Positions 16,158 through 23,940 of a DNA stretch of 36,683 bases are shown here, one piece after another; the stretch's first letter is position 1, and each line of letters starts with the position of its first letter. Under the pieces are notes generated by a model. That model worked only from the letters and a program-made list of their open reading frames with translations. It was not told the origin of the DNA and searched no databases. This DNA comes from JAEMQF01 sp031419715. Its GTDB lineage: Bacteria > Pseudomonadota > Gammaproteobacteria > Burkholderiales > Burkholderiaceae_C. Where the stretch lies: NCBI GenBank assembly GCA_031419715.1, contig JANOLJ010000353.1:1-36683 (forward strand). Direction: 5' to 3'. Position numbers and translations under genes: made by a program.

Positions 16158-17317
16158 TGGGTCGATTCTATGGGCGGCACGCTCGACGGCGCCGCGCGTG
16201 GTTCGGGTTCTTGCGCGCGCGCCGAGCGCAGCAACAAGTAGCCAAGCGCCACGAAGGGCCAAAGCCACCCGACCCACTGCGCGGCGCCGTGGAAACGAAT
16301 GAAGTCGCCCTGCTCCCAGGCCTGCAGGCTTTGCGCGAAGTAGGGGTCGGCCGGCGCCTGCGCCACACTCGCGACCAGCGCCGTCATGCCGATCAAGCCG
16401 AACGCCACGCACGTGCGTGGCGTGAGCCGGCTGACCAGTACCGCGAGCACGCTGCCAGCCAGCAGGCCGAGCCAGAAGACGTCGGTAAACCAAGCGAGCG
16501 CGTGCTGAGGCCCGAAGTTGAGCGCGGTGGACAGCGTGGTCGCGGTGATGCCCAGACCGGCCAGCACCAGCACCAGGGCCAGGCGGCGCCATCCCGCGTG
16601 CGTGATCGTGAAGGCGAGCAGGCAGGGGCCGAGCAGGCCCAGCGCCACCGTCGAAATTTCAGCCAATGCCGACAGCGGCAGGAAGTCTTGCGCAGTCCAG
16701 ATCGGCGCGGTGAACCAGCGTTCGATCGGCGTGCCTTCGAAGCCCTGCGCGAACAGCTCGTGCAAGCGCGGCAAGATGCGCCCCACGCCCAGCGCCACCG
16801 GCGTGGGAATCAACAAGCCCAGCGGCCAAATCACGAGCAGGGCCAGGCCGCCCGCACTGTGCGGGATGAACCAGCGCTCGCGCAGTTGCTGCCAACGATC
16901 CACCCAGCCCAGCCGATGCACAGTCAGCGCCAACATGATGCCCAGGCCGGCACCGATGGCGTTCAAAGCCAGGTCGACGTTCGAGGCCACACGCCGCGGC
17001 AGAAAGTTTTGCGTGAGCTCCATGCACAGCGACAGCACGACGGCCATCAACCAGGCGTTGCGGACGCTCTTGCGCGGCGGCACGCCGCTGCGCACCAGCG
17101 CGCCGAAGAAAACCGCCCCGAGCGGCATGTAGCCCAAGACGTTGACGCTGACGTCAAAGCCGGTCCACCAACGGGTCGCCGGCAGAGCCAGAAAGGCGAA
17201 GGGGTTGGCGTTCAAGGCACGCCAGTCGTTGAACGGATAGAGGCTGGCGTAAACGACCAGCGCCGCGAAGATCGCCGCCAACGGGGCGGCGGAGCTGTGA
17301 TGCCGGGGCCGGCTCAT
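16154..17317 (-). CDS. VanZ-like family membrane protein
   Basis: A 387-residue multi-spanning inner-membrane protein with a VanZ-like domain in its first third. The VanZ pattern is visible as FDVSVNVLGYMPLGAVFFG, then VLSLCMELTQNFLPRRVASNVDLALNAIGAGLG, with the conserved Asn, Glu and Asp residues. The rest holds about six more hydrophobic helices. VanZ itself is linked to teicoplanin resistance, but most homologues have no known function and this is not evidence of resistance. It heads a tight run with the ferredoxin, hydrolase and carboxypeptidase genes, so a cell-envelope role is plausible. The ribosome site at 17317 is weak. Confidence 0.9.
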   Translation of the reverse strand: MSRPRHHSSAAPLAAIFAALVVYASLYPFNDWRALNANPFAFLALPATRWWTGFDVSVNVLGYMPLGAVFFGALVRSGVPPRKSVRNAWLMAVVLSLCMELTQNFLPRRVASNVDLALNAIGAGLGIMLALTVHRLGWVDRWQQLRERWFIPHSAGGLALLVIWPLGLLIPTPVALGVGRILPRLHELFAQGFEGTPIERWFTAPIWTAQDFLPLSALAEISTVALGLLGPCLLAFTITHAGWRRLALVLVLAGLGITATTLSTALNFGPQHALAWFTDVFWLGLLAGSVLAVLVSRLTPRTCVAFGLIGMTALVASVAQAPADPYFAQSLQAWEQGDFIRFHGAAQWVGWLWPFVALGYLLLRSARAQEPEPRAAPSSVPPIESTQ

Positions 17318-17349
17318 GCGTTGCGCCTGCCCAATGGCGTGAACAGGCC

Positions 17350-17772
17350 CTAGAACGGCCTGACGACCGCCAGCACGACGATGGCAGCGAAGATCAGCAC
17401 CGCCATCTCGTTGAAGACTCTGAACCAGCGTTCACTGCGCCGATTGGCGAGTTGCTCGAAGCCGCGCAACAGCGAGCGGCACATGAGGTGGTAGCCGATC
17501 GCCGCGACGACCAACACCAGCTTCACATGCAGCCAGCCGCCCGCGTAGCCCGAGAAGTTGCTCAGCCAAAGCCACAGCCCCAAGGCCAGCGCAACAACCA
17601 TGAGCCCGCTGGAAAACCGGTAGAGCTTGCGCGCCATCAGCAGCAGGCGTTCACGTTCAGCGTGGCTGTCGGCCGGCACCGTCGCAAGGTTGACGAACAG
17701 CCGCGGCAGATAGAACAGGCCGGCAAACCAACTGGCGACGAAGACGATATGAAAGGCCTTGACCCACAACAT
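17350..17772 (-). CDS. hemJ: Protoporphyrinogen IX oxidase, HemJ family
   Basis: A 140-residue inner-membrane protein of the HemJ (UPF0093) family, which oxidises protoporphyrinogen IX to protoporphyrin IX, the penultimate step of haem synthesis. It has four hydrophobic segments. The conserved His8 lies in VKAFHIVFVASWFAGLFYLP, followed by the family LYRFSSGLM and GWLHVKLVLVV motifs with conserved Arg and Lys. I use the ATG at 17772; the open frame runs on to a TTG at 17796 inside the small-RNA terminator tail. hemB, another haem gene, diverges 258 bases away, with a small RNA gene between. Copper/CopD-like membrane proteins are distant relatives but fit less well. Confidence 0.9.
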   Translation of the reverse strand: MLWVKAFHIVFVASWFAGLFYLPRLFVNLATVPADSHAERERLLLMARKLYRFSSGLMVVALALGLWLWLSNFSGYAGGWLHVKLVLVVAAIGYHLMCRSLLRGFEQLANRRSERWFRVFNEMAVLIFAAIVVLAVVRPF

Positions 17773-17791
17773 CGGGGAATTATGGGCGAGG

Positions 17792-17910
17792 CACAAAGAA
17801 AAGCCCTGACCCGCGGGGCCAGGGCTTTGAAAGCCTTAACGCTGTCATCACGGTAAGGCGCCTGCTCAGGGAGGAAAAGCAGGGACTGACCACCTTGCGG
17901 CTATCATTCA
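17792..17910 (-). ncRNA. Small regulatory RNA between hemJ and hemB, with anti-Shine-Dalgarno loop
   Basis: A minus-strand RNA of about 118 bases is supported by a complete set of signals. A promoter (-35 TTGAAA at 17944-17939, 16-base spacer, -10 TAAAGT at 17922-17917) predicts a start near 17910. Hairpin 1 (17883-17861) pairs CCTGCT with AGCAGG and exposes the loop TTTCCTCCCTG, whose CCTCCC (17874-17869) is the exact complement of a strong ribosome-binding site. Hairpin 2 (17859-17833) pairs GCCTTA with TAAGGC. Hairpin 3 is a rho-independent terminator with a TTTTCTTTG tail. There is no ORF of note. It resembles what I recall of the betaproteobacterial toxic small RNA family in Rfam; that match is unverified. 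It may instead be a leader of hemJ, whose ATG is about 20 bases past the RNA end. Confidence 0.82.
17800..17828 (-). terminator. Rho-independent terminator of the small RNA
   Basis: A 9-bp stem (AAAGCCCTG with CAGGGCTTT) around an 11-base loop, followed on the minus strand by TTTTCTTTG. This is the clearest intrinsic terminator in the window. It lies between the small RNA and the hemJ start, so it would limit read-through into hemJ. Confidence 0.85.
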
Positions 17911-17916
17911 AAAGCG

Positions 17917-17944
17917 ACTTTAGCAGATGAAACGCGTATTTCAA
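17917..17944 (-). promoter_or_regulatory. Sigma-70-type promoter of the small RNA
   Basis: TTGAAA (five of six consensus bases) and TAAAGT (four of six) with a 16-base spacer, reading on the minus strand and placed just upstream of the three-hairpin RNA. The predicted transcription start is about 17910. The experimental start is unknown. Confidence 0.7.
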
Positions 17945-18030
17945 TCTGTTTCAGGCCCGGACAAACGCCTAGGCGACGGTCGGAGCCCGGGTCGGGCCCA
18001 CACCTAGAGTTTTCCTGCGAGTTCGACGTC

Positions 18031-19035
18031 GTGCACACACCTGCTCCCTACCCTGCCAGCCGTCCGCGCCGATTGCGCCGCGACGAGTTCAGCCGCTCCC
18101 TGGTGCGCGAATCGCGCCTGCATGCGTCCGACCTGATCCTGCCCGTCTTCGTACTGGCCGGGCAGGGCGTCGTGCAAGACGTGGCCTCGATGCCCGGTGT
18201 GCAGCGGCGCAGCCTCGACCGCCTGTTGCCGGTGGCGCAGGAGTGCATGGACCTGGGCATTCCCTTGATGGCGTTGTTCCCGGTCCTGGAGCCGAACCTC
18301 AAGACCGAAGACGGCCGAGAGGCATTGAACCCTGAAGGGCTGATTCCGACCGTCGTTCGTGAGCTGAAAAAACGCTTTCCGGAACTGGGCCTGATGACGG
18401 ACGTGGCGCTCGATCCATTCACGACGCACGGCCAGGACGGCCTGCTGGACGCGAGCGGCTACATCGTGAACGACGAGACGGTGGCCGTGCTGACTCGGCA
18501 AGCGCTCGTCCAGGCCGCCTGCGGCGTCGACATCGTGGCGCCGAGCGACATGATGGACGGGCGCATCGGCGCGATCCGCCAGGCGCTCGAGGCCAAGGGC
18601 CACATTCACACCAAGATCATGGCCTACAGCGCCAAGTACGCCAGTGCGTTCTACGGGCCGTTTCGCGACGCCGTCGGCTCGGCCGCGAACCTGGGCAAGA
18701 GCAACAAGAAGGTCTACCAGATGGACCCGGGCAACAGCGACGAAGCGCTGCGCGAAGTGGCACTCGATCTGGCCGAAGGTGCGGACATGGTGATGGTCAA
18801 GCCCGGCATGCCCTACCTCGACATCGTGCGGCGCGTGAAAGACGAGTTCCGCGTGCCGACCTTCGCCTACCAGGTGAGCGGCGAGTACGCCATGCTCAAG
18901 GCCGCCGCAGCGAATGGCTGGCTCGCGCATGACGCAGTGATGATGGAGAGCCTGCTCGCGTTCAAGCGCGCCGGCGCCGACGGTGTGTTGAGCTACTTCG
19001 CGCTGGATGCGGCACGCTTGCTCAAGTCGGTTTGA
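18031..19035 (+). CDS. hemB: Porphobilinogen synthase (delta-aminolevulinic acid dehydratase)
   Basis: A 334-residue cytosolic enzyme that condenses two 5-aminolevulinate molecules to porphobilinogen, early in haem synthesis. The N-terminus RPRRLRRDEFSRSLVRESRLHASDLILPVFV is typical of betaproteobacterial HemB. The two active-site lysines are in HTKIMAYSAKYASAFYGPFRDA and ADMVMVKPGMPYLDIV. The metal site region (VALDPFTTHGQDGLLD) lacks the Cys triad of zinc-type enzymes, pointing to a magnesium-type form. The start is a GTG at 18031. It diverges from the small RNA and hemJ. Confidence 0.97.
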   Translation: MHTPAPYPASRPRRLRRDEFSRSLVRESRLHASDLILPVFVLAGQGVVQDVASMPGVQRRSLDRLLPVAQECMDLGIPLMALFPVLEPNLKTEDGREALNPEGLIPTVVRELKKRFPELGLMTDVALDPFTTHGQDGLLDASGYIVNDETVAVLTRQALVQAACGVDIVAPSDMMDGRIGAIRQALEAKGHIHTKIMAYSAKYASAFYGPFRDAVGSAANLGKSNKKVYQMDPGNSDEALREVALDLAEGADMVMVKPGMPYLDIVRRVKDEFRVPTFAYQVSGEYAMLKAAAANGWLAHDAVMMESLLAFKRAGADGVLSYFALDAARLLKSV

Positions 19036-19053
19036 GGGGCGTTGCCGCGCCCC
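19036..19053 (+). terminator. Possible terminator after hemB
   Basis: GGGGCG and CGCCCC pair around a 6-base loop immediately after the hemB stop, followed by GTTT. The T-run is short, so confidence is low. It lies between the convergent hemB and ybeY genes. Confidence 0.4.
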
Positions 19054-19081
19054 GTTTCAAGGCTGAGAAGGCTGAGGAGGG

Positions 19082-19525
19082 TCAGCGCCGATAGGGGTTG
19101 GCGAAGCCGAGGCCCATCAGGATTTCGCCCTCGCGCGCTTCCATCGCCCGCGCCGTCGCGCCGCTCTGATGGTCCATGCCCTGCGCGTGCAGCGCGCCAT
19201 GCACCAGCAGGTGCGCGTAGTGCGCCTGCACGTCGATGCCCTGTTCCGCCGCTTCGCGCCGAATCACCGGCGAGCACAGCACCAGATCGGCCACGACTTT
19301 CGGGTCGCTCTGGTAGTCGAACGTCAAGACGTTCGTCGCATGGTCGGCACCGCGATAGTCGTGATTCAGGTTGCGGCCCTCGATGATGTCGACGCAGCGC
19401 ACGGTGATCTCGGCGGGGCGGATCAGCGCCGCGGTCAACCAGCGCTTCACTTTGTGGCGGGGCAGCAGCGCGCGATCACCCGTATCGGCGAATTGCAGCG
19501 ACAGCGTCAGCTCAGGGCGCGCCAC
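19082..19525 (-). CDS. ybeY: Endoribonuclease YbeY (16S rRNA maturation and quality control)
   Basis: A 147-residue zinc endoribonuclease that acts in 16S rRNA 3'-end maturation and ribosome quality control. The metal-binding motif HxxxHxxxxxH is intact: His109, His113 and His119 in HLLVHGALHAQGMDH. The conserved NHDYRGADHATNVLTFDY segment is also present. The start is a GTG at 19525. It lies seven bases after the phoH/ybeZ gene, the usual ybeZ-ybeY pair; the corC/ybeX and lnt genes that often follow are absent, because hemB converges from the other side. Confidence 0.96.
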   Translation of the reverse strand: MARPELTLSLQFADTGDRALLPRHKVKRWLTAALIRPAEITVRCVDIIEGRNLNHDYRGADHATNVLTFDYQSDPKVVADLVLCSPVIRREAAEQGIDVQAHYAHLLVHGALHAQGMDHQSGATARAMEAREGEILMGLGFANPYRR

Positions 19526-19532
19526 CCAGGCC

Positions 19533-20549
19533 TCACGTCGGGTCGGCGCGCGCGGCGTCGTAGGCCTCGACGATGCGCGCCACCAGGGGATGGCGGATCA
19601 CGTCCGCTGAAGTGAACCAGGTCGTGGCGATGTCTCGCACCGGGCGCAACACACGCTCGGCGTCGACCAGCCCGCTCAACTGGCCGCGCGGCAAGTCGAT
19701 CTGGCTCACATCGCCGGTGACCACGGCCTTCGATCCGAAACCGATTCGCGTCAGGAACATCTTCATCTGCTCCGGCGTCGTGTTCTGCGCTTCATCGAGG
19801 ATGATAAACGCGTTGTTCAGCGTGCGCCCGCGCATGAAGGCCAGTGGCGCGACTTCGATGCTGCCCTTTTCGAACGCACGGGTCACCTTGTCCACACCCA
19901 TCAGATCGTACAGCGCGTCGTACAGCGGGCGCAGATAGGGATCGACCTTTTGCGCCAGGTCGCCGGGCAGGAAACCCAGGCGTTCGCCGGCCTCCACCGC
20001 CGGGCGCGTCAGCACAATGCGTTGCACGCTGGCGCGCGCCAACGCGTCCACGGCGCAGGCCACCGCGAGGAACGTCTTGCCCGTGCCCGCCGGGCCGATG
20101 CCGAACGTGATGTCGTGAGCCAGGATGTTGCGCAAGTAGGTTTGTTGATTCGGCGTGCGCCCAGCCAGATCGGGGCGGCGGGTTTGCAGCATGATCTCGT
20201 CAGCCGGCCCGGCACCGCCGGTGTCTTCGTCCCGGGTAGCCGCGGTGGCGCGGCTCGACGCCGTGTGCAGTCTCGTCACCGGCACGCGCAGATCGCTCTG
20301 GGCCTGCATCACGGCCAGTTGCATCTGCTCGGCCGAGATCGGCCGACGCGCCCGCTCATACATGGCCTGAAGCAACGCCGCTGCACGCTGCGCATGGGCT
20401 TTGGCCCCTTCGATCCGAAACGACGCGTTGCGCCGCGAAATGCTCACGGCGAGCCCGGCTTCGATGCTGCGCAAGTGCTCGTCCAGCGCACCGCACAAAT
20501 GCGCGATGCGCGCGTTGTCGGACGGGATGAAGGCGTGGCGAAGGATCAC
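19533..20549 (-). CDS. ybeZ: PhoH-like ATPase (YbeZ)
   Basis: A cytosolic P-loop ATPase of the PhoH/YbeZ family, which works with YbeY in RNA metabolism. Visible features are Walker A GPAGTGKT (about residues 152-159), RIVLTRPAVEAGERLGFLPGDL, the Walker B-type FIILDEAQNTTPEQMK, and VVTGDVSQIDLPRGQLSGL. I prefer the GTG at 20549 (VILRHAFIPSDNARIAHLCG), because betaproteobacterial relatives as I remember them start there. It also leaves an 86-base gap to the divergent kinase gene instead of 11 bases. The ATG at 20624 is the alternative and would add 25 Pro/Ala/His-rich residues. With the shorter start the protein is 338 residues, normal for the family. Confidence 0.93.
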   Translation of the reverse strand: MILRHAFIPSDNARIAHLCGALDEHLRSIEAGLAVSISRRNASFRIEGAKAHAQRAAALLQAMYERARRPISAEQMQLAVMQAQSDLRVPVTRLHTASSRATAATRDEDTGGAGPADEIMLQTRRPDLAGRTPNQQTYLRNILAHDITFGIGPAGTGKTFLAVACAVDALARASVQRIVLTRPAVEAGERLGFLPGDLAQKVDPYLRPLYDALYDLMGVDKVTRAFEKGSIEVAPLAFMRGRTLNNAFIILDEAQNTTPEQMKMFLTRIGFGSKAVVTGDVSQIDLPRGQLSGLVDAERVLRPVRDIATTWFTSADVIRHPLVARIVEAYDAARADPT

Positions 20550-20635
20550 AGCGAACTCGGGAGTGGCAGCCGGCCGTGCATTGTGCCGGTGCGCGGCTCC
20601 TGGATGTGGCGAACCATCCTGCACAATCGTCGCCG

Positions 20636-22549
20636 ATGTTCGCCCCCATCCGCATGCTCCTAAGGTTCGTCACCGGCCGTTGTTGGCTCGCGCTGCACCT
20701 GTCCGCCGTGTCGGCACTCGCTCTCGCGGTGCCCAGCGCGCCCGGCACCGCGGCTTCCGTGCAGGTGCTGGACCAAGCGCAGGCGGTGGTCATGGCGAGC
20801 AGCACCGACGCGAGCGCCCCCCTCTCCTCCAGCGAAAAGTTTCCGTCCGCCGCACCTTCAACCACCGTGACGTTGCCGGACGACTGGGCGCTGACTCGCC
20901 CAAACCACGACGGCGAGGTCTGGTATCGGGTTTCATTCGATATGCCTTCGGATGCCGACCCGAATCAGGTTTTTGCACTCTCCATCGCGCGCGCCTGCGG
21001 CGATGTGGAAGTGCACCTCAACGGGCGGCGCCTCACCGGCACGCGGCCCGCCGCGGACCATTCCGCCCGGCGCTGCGCGCAGCCTCGGCTGGTGAACCTG
21101 CCCGTCGCCCTGCTGCTGCCGCAGGGCAATTTGCTCGACCTGCGCGTGCAGGGCCACGCGTTGCAGCGGGTCGCGGCACGCCAGCGCGCTGGCGGGTTGT
21201 CGGTACTGAAGGTCGGCCCGGGCGATGTGCTGGCGGCGGAGCATGCACGCCAAACGTTCTGGCGCGTCAGCCTGGCGCAGGGCCTGAGCATCGCATTGGC
21301 GGTACTTGGTCTGGCCGTGCTGCTGCTCGACTCATGGAATCGGCGCAGCTCGCATCTGCGACCCTACGGTTGGCTGGCACTGGGATGGTCAGCCCTTTCG
21401 TGGCGCGAGTGGTCCGGCGACCTGGCCGTGGCGAATGGGTTCGTCGAGTTCATCGTCGCCACCGCGTTCGTCCTCGTCGCGACGGCCAGCATGCTGTTCT
21501 TGTTGCGACTGGCAGGACGGCGCTGGCGTCACTTCGAGAGATTGCTGCTGCCACAATGTCTGCTCATGCCGCTGAGCTTGCTGCTCGCCGGGCCGTCAAG
21601 GTTGTTTCTCGCCGCATCGATTTGGAATACCCTGCTCGGCCTGGAGTTGCTCGCGGTGGCCGCGCAATACCTCTGGATTGCCAGACGCCAACCCCGCACC
21701 GACTACTGGCCCATGGCGGCGGCGCTGGCCATGCTTGGCGCCACTCTTGCGATGGAGTTCGCGGTGCAACGCGCGTGGCTGCCGCTGCCGGCACTGGACT
21801 CGACCCAGTTGATCCTGACATTGCTCGCCATCGGCATGGGCCTGCGCTTGCTGCTCAGCTTCTCCCGAGCCTTGCAGGCGGCGGAACTGGGGCGACGCAA
21901 GCTCGAAGGCCGCGCGCTCGAGATTGCAGCCGAGGCCGAACGCAACTTCACGCAAATGGCCGATGCTCGCATCGAACAGGTCACGGCCCAGGAACGCAAA
22001 CGCATCGCCGCCGACCTGCATGACGACCTGGGTGCCAAGCTGCTCACGATCGTTCACACCAGCGACTCGGAACGCATTTCGACACTGGCGCGCGACGCCC
22101 TGGAGGAAATGCGCCTGTCGGTGCGCGGCTTGACGGGCAAGCCAATGAAGCTCGCCGACGCGCTGGCCGATTGGCGCGCGGAGGTCGTCGCGCGCCTGGG
22201 CCAAGCGAACATCGAAATCGATTGGCGTGGCCCCGCCGAAGAAGTGGAGCAGACCTTGCCGGCGCGCAGTTTCGTGCAGACCACGCGCATCCTGCGCGAG
22301 TCGGTGAGCAACATCATCAAGCACAGCGGGGCGACGAGCTGCAAGGTGCGTTGCGCGATGCACGAGGGGGAGTTCGGCTTGATCGTGCAAGACAACGGGC
22401 GCGGCATTCCGATGGAGCTCGACGGCAAGCTCGACCGCGGCCACGGCATGACGAGCATGAAGCATCGCGCCAAGCAGATGCAGGGCCAGTGCCTGGTCGA
22501 GTCCGCACCGGGCTATGGCACCGTGATAAGGCTCACGCTTCCCCTGTGA
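20636..22549 (+). CDS. Sensor histidine kinase, NarL-type with 7TM-DISM-like sensor
   Basis: A 637-residue membrane sensor. After a signal/anchor segment (to about residue 40), a periplasmic beta-rich domain (residues 60-215, with VWYRVSFDMP and VEVHLNGRRL) resembles the 7TMR-DISM extracellular jelly-roll. About seven hydrophobic helices follow (220-420). The cytoplasmic part has a HisKA_3 dimerisation domain with the phospho-acceptor His462 in RKRIAADLHDDLGAKLL. It ends in an HATPase with VSNIIKHSGAT, DNGRGIP and GHGMTSMKHRAKQ. The start at 20636 has no clear ribosome site; the open frame begins at 20576 but overlaps phoH more. The response-regulator gene begins 73 bases after the stop, making a two-component pair. 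The ligand is unknown; such sensor domains often bind carbohydrates. Confidence 0.92.
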   Translation: MFAPIRMLLRFVTGRCWLALHLSAVSALALAVPSAPGTAASVQVLDQAQAVVMASSTDASAPLSSSEKFPSAAPSTTVTLPDDWALTRPNHDGEVWYRVSFDMPSDADPNQVFALSIARACGDVEVHLNGRRLTGTRPAADHSARRCAQPRLVNLPVALLLPQGNLLDLRVQGHALQRVAARQRAGGLSVLKVGPGDVLAAEHARQTFWRVSLAQGLSIALAVLGLAVLLLDSWNRRSSHLRPYGWLALGWSALSWREWSGDLAVANGFVEFIVATAFVLVATASMLFLLRLAGRRWRHFERLLLPQCLLMPLSLLLAGPSRLFLAASIWNTLLGLELLAVAAQYLWIARRQPRTDYWPMAAALAMLGATLAMEFAVQRAWLPLPALDSTQLILTLLAIGMGLRLLLSFSRALQAAELGRRKLEGRALEIAAEAERNFTQMADARIEQVTAQERKRIAADLHDDLGAKLLTIVHTSDSERISTLARDALEEMRLSVRGLTGKPMKLADALADWRAEVVARLGQANIEIDWRGPAEEVEQTLPARSFVQTTRILRESVSNIIKHSGATSCKVRCAMHEGEFGLIVQDNGRGIPMELDGKLDRGHGMTSMKHRAKQMQGQCLVESAPGYGTVIRLTLPL

Positions 22550-22622
22550 ACTCTCGCGCGGTGGGCGGGGGCCCTGCTACGATGAAATTCCTCGCGTCCC
22601 ACACGCCAAAGAGACACCCCGC

Positions 22623-23276
22623 ATGAACAGCATTTTGTTGCTCGAAGACCTGCCGGAAATTCGCGCCTGGCTCAAGGCACTGGTGCTGCAGGTCTTTCCG
22701 CAGGCGCTGGTGTCGGAAGCGGCGCGGGTGCACGACGCGCTCGAACTGATCAGCGCCGTGAAGTTCGATTTGGCGCTGTGCGACCTGGGCCTGCCCGATG
22801 GTTCGGGCGTCGACGTCGTGGCCAAGCTGCGCGAATTGCAGCCCGAGGCGCAATCGGTCGTCGTGACCATTCACGACGACGACGACCACCTCTTCCCGGC
22901 GCTGCAGGCCGGCGCCTTTGGCTACCTGCTCAAGGAGCAAGCGCGCGAACTGATCGCCGAGCAGCTCAAGCGCATGAGCCAGGGCGAGCCGCCACTGTCG
23001 CCGTCGATCGCGCGCCGCGTGCTCAGCCACTTCGCGAAGATGACAAGGCGCCAGGAACGCCCGCAGAACATTCCGCATGTGGCGCTCACCGATCGCGAGA
23101 ACGAGGTGCTGCTGCGCGTGGCCAAGGGTTTCACGCTGCCCGAGATCGGCGTGCAGCTCGGGCTGTCGCGCCACACCATCGCCGACTATGTGAAGCAGAT
23201 CTACCGCAAGCTCAACGTGAGTTCGCGCGCCGAAGCCGCGCTCGAAGCGCAGCGCCTCGGCTTGTTCCGTCGCTGA
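22623..23276 (+). CDS. Response regulator, NarL/FixJ family with LuxR-type HTH
   Basis: A 217-residue DNA-binding response regulator. The receiver has the acidic pair Glu8-Asp9, phospho-acceptor Asp54 (ALCDLGLPDGSG) and the conserved Lys in GYLLKEQ. The C-terminal LuxR/GerE HTH is complete: LTDRENEVLLRVAKGF, then EIGVQLGLSRHTIADYVKQI and YRKLNVSSRAEA. It follows the 7TM-type kinase and is almost surely its partner. Target genes are unknown; ruvA lies next on the same strand but is not an obvious target. Confidence 0.95.
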   Translation: MNSILLLEDLPEIRAWLKALVLQVFPQALVSEAARVHDALELISAVKFDLALCDLGLPDGSGVDVVAKLRELQPEAQSVVVTIHDDDDHLFPALQAGAFGYLLKEQARELIAEQLKRMSQGEPPLSPSIARRVLSHFAKMTRRQERPQNIPHVALTDRENEVLLRVAKGFTLPEIGVQLGLSRHTIADYVKQIYRKLNVSSRAEAALEAQRLGLFRR

Positions 23277-23299
23277 CGCCAGGCACGGCTGAGCTGGCG

Positions 23300-23322
23300 T
23301 TGAGGCAGTCGATAATGCCTCG
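23300..23322 (+). promoter_or_regulatory. Hairpin over the ruvA ribosome-binding region
   Basis: GAGGCA (23302-23307) and TGCCTC (23316-23321) can pair around an 8-base loop directly before the ruvA ATG at 23323. The 5' arm contains the only purine-rich Shine-Dalgarno-like stretch (GAGG), so folding would hide it. No known riboswitch or thermometer family is recognised. Confidence 0.35.
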
Positions 23323-23895
23323 ATGCTTGGACGCCTGACCGGAACGCTCGCCGAAAAATCCCCCCCGCAGGTGCTCGTTGACGTGAATGGCGTCGGCTAT
23401 GAAGTCGACGTGCCGATGAGCAGCTTCTACAACCTGCCGGGCCTGGGGGAGCGGGTCACCTTGTTGACGCACTTCGTGGTCCGCGAGGACGCGCTGCTGC
23501 TTTACGGCTTTCTGACCCACGACGAACGCGCGACGTTTCGCTTGCTCGTCAAGATCTCCGGCGTGGGCCCGCGCACCGCGCTGTCGATTCTGTCGGGCTT
23601 GAGCGTGGCCGATCTGGCCCAAGCCGTGAGCCTTCAGGAAAGCAGCCGCCTTATCAAAGTGCCCGGCATCGGCAAGAAGACCGCCGAACGCCTGTTGCTC
23701 GAACTCAAGGGCAAGCTGGGCGATGCGCTTACAGCGCCGCGCACGCCAGCCAGCGACAACCAGGGTGACATTCTTCAAGCGCTGATTGCCCTAGGCTACA
23801 GCGACCGGGAAGCTGCGGCGGCACTGAAAGCCTTGCCCGGCGACGTTGGCGTGAGCGAAGGCATCAAACTGGCGCTCAAGGCCCTGGCCCGCTAA
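23323..23895 (+). CDS. ruvA: Holliday junction branch migration protein RuvA
   Basis: A 190-residue DNA-binding protein that forms tetramers on Holliday junctions and loads the RuvB motor. The N-terminal OB domain starts MLGRLTGTLAEKSPPQVLVDVNGVGYEV. The central helix-hairpin-helix motifs are visible in LLVKISGVGPRTALSILSGL and LIKVPGIGKKTAERLLLELK. The small C-terminal RuvB-binding domain ends SEGIKLALKALAR. ruvB is on the same strand but 3.5 kb downstream, separated by a minus-strand copper-type cassette, and no ruvC is visible. Length is standard. Confidence 0.97.
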   Translation: MLGRLTGTLAEKSPPQVLVDVNGVGYEVDVPMSSFYNLPGLGERVTLLTHFVVREDALLLYGFLTHDERATFRLLVKISGVGPRTALSILSGLSVADLAQAVSLQESSRLIKVPGIGKKTAERLLLELKGKLGDALTAPRTPASDNQGDILQALIALGYSDREAAAALKALPGDVGVSEGIKLALKALAR

Positions 23896-23940
23896 GCCCA
23901 GTGGGTTCGCGCCGCGGTCCGCGCGGGCGGACGCGCCGAG

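Noticed and set aside
16154..17317. VanZ-like protein as a glycopeptide resistance gene
   Set aside because: VanZ-like domains are common in unrelated membrane proteins, and no van genes accompany it.
20401..22023. Plus-strand open frame of 540 codons overlapping phoH and the histidine kinase
   Set aside because: The kinase frame carries all domain motifs; this one is Arg/Ala-rich noise.
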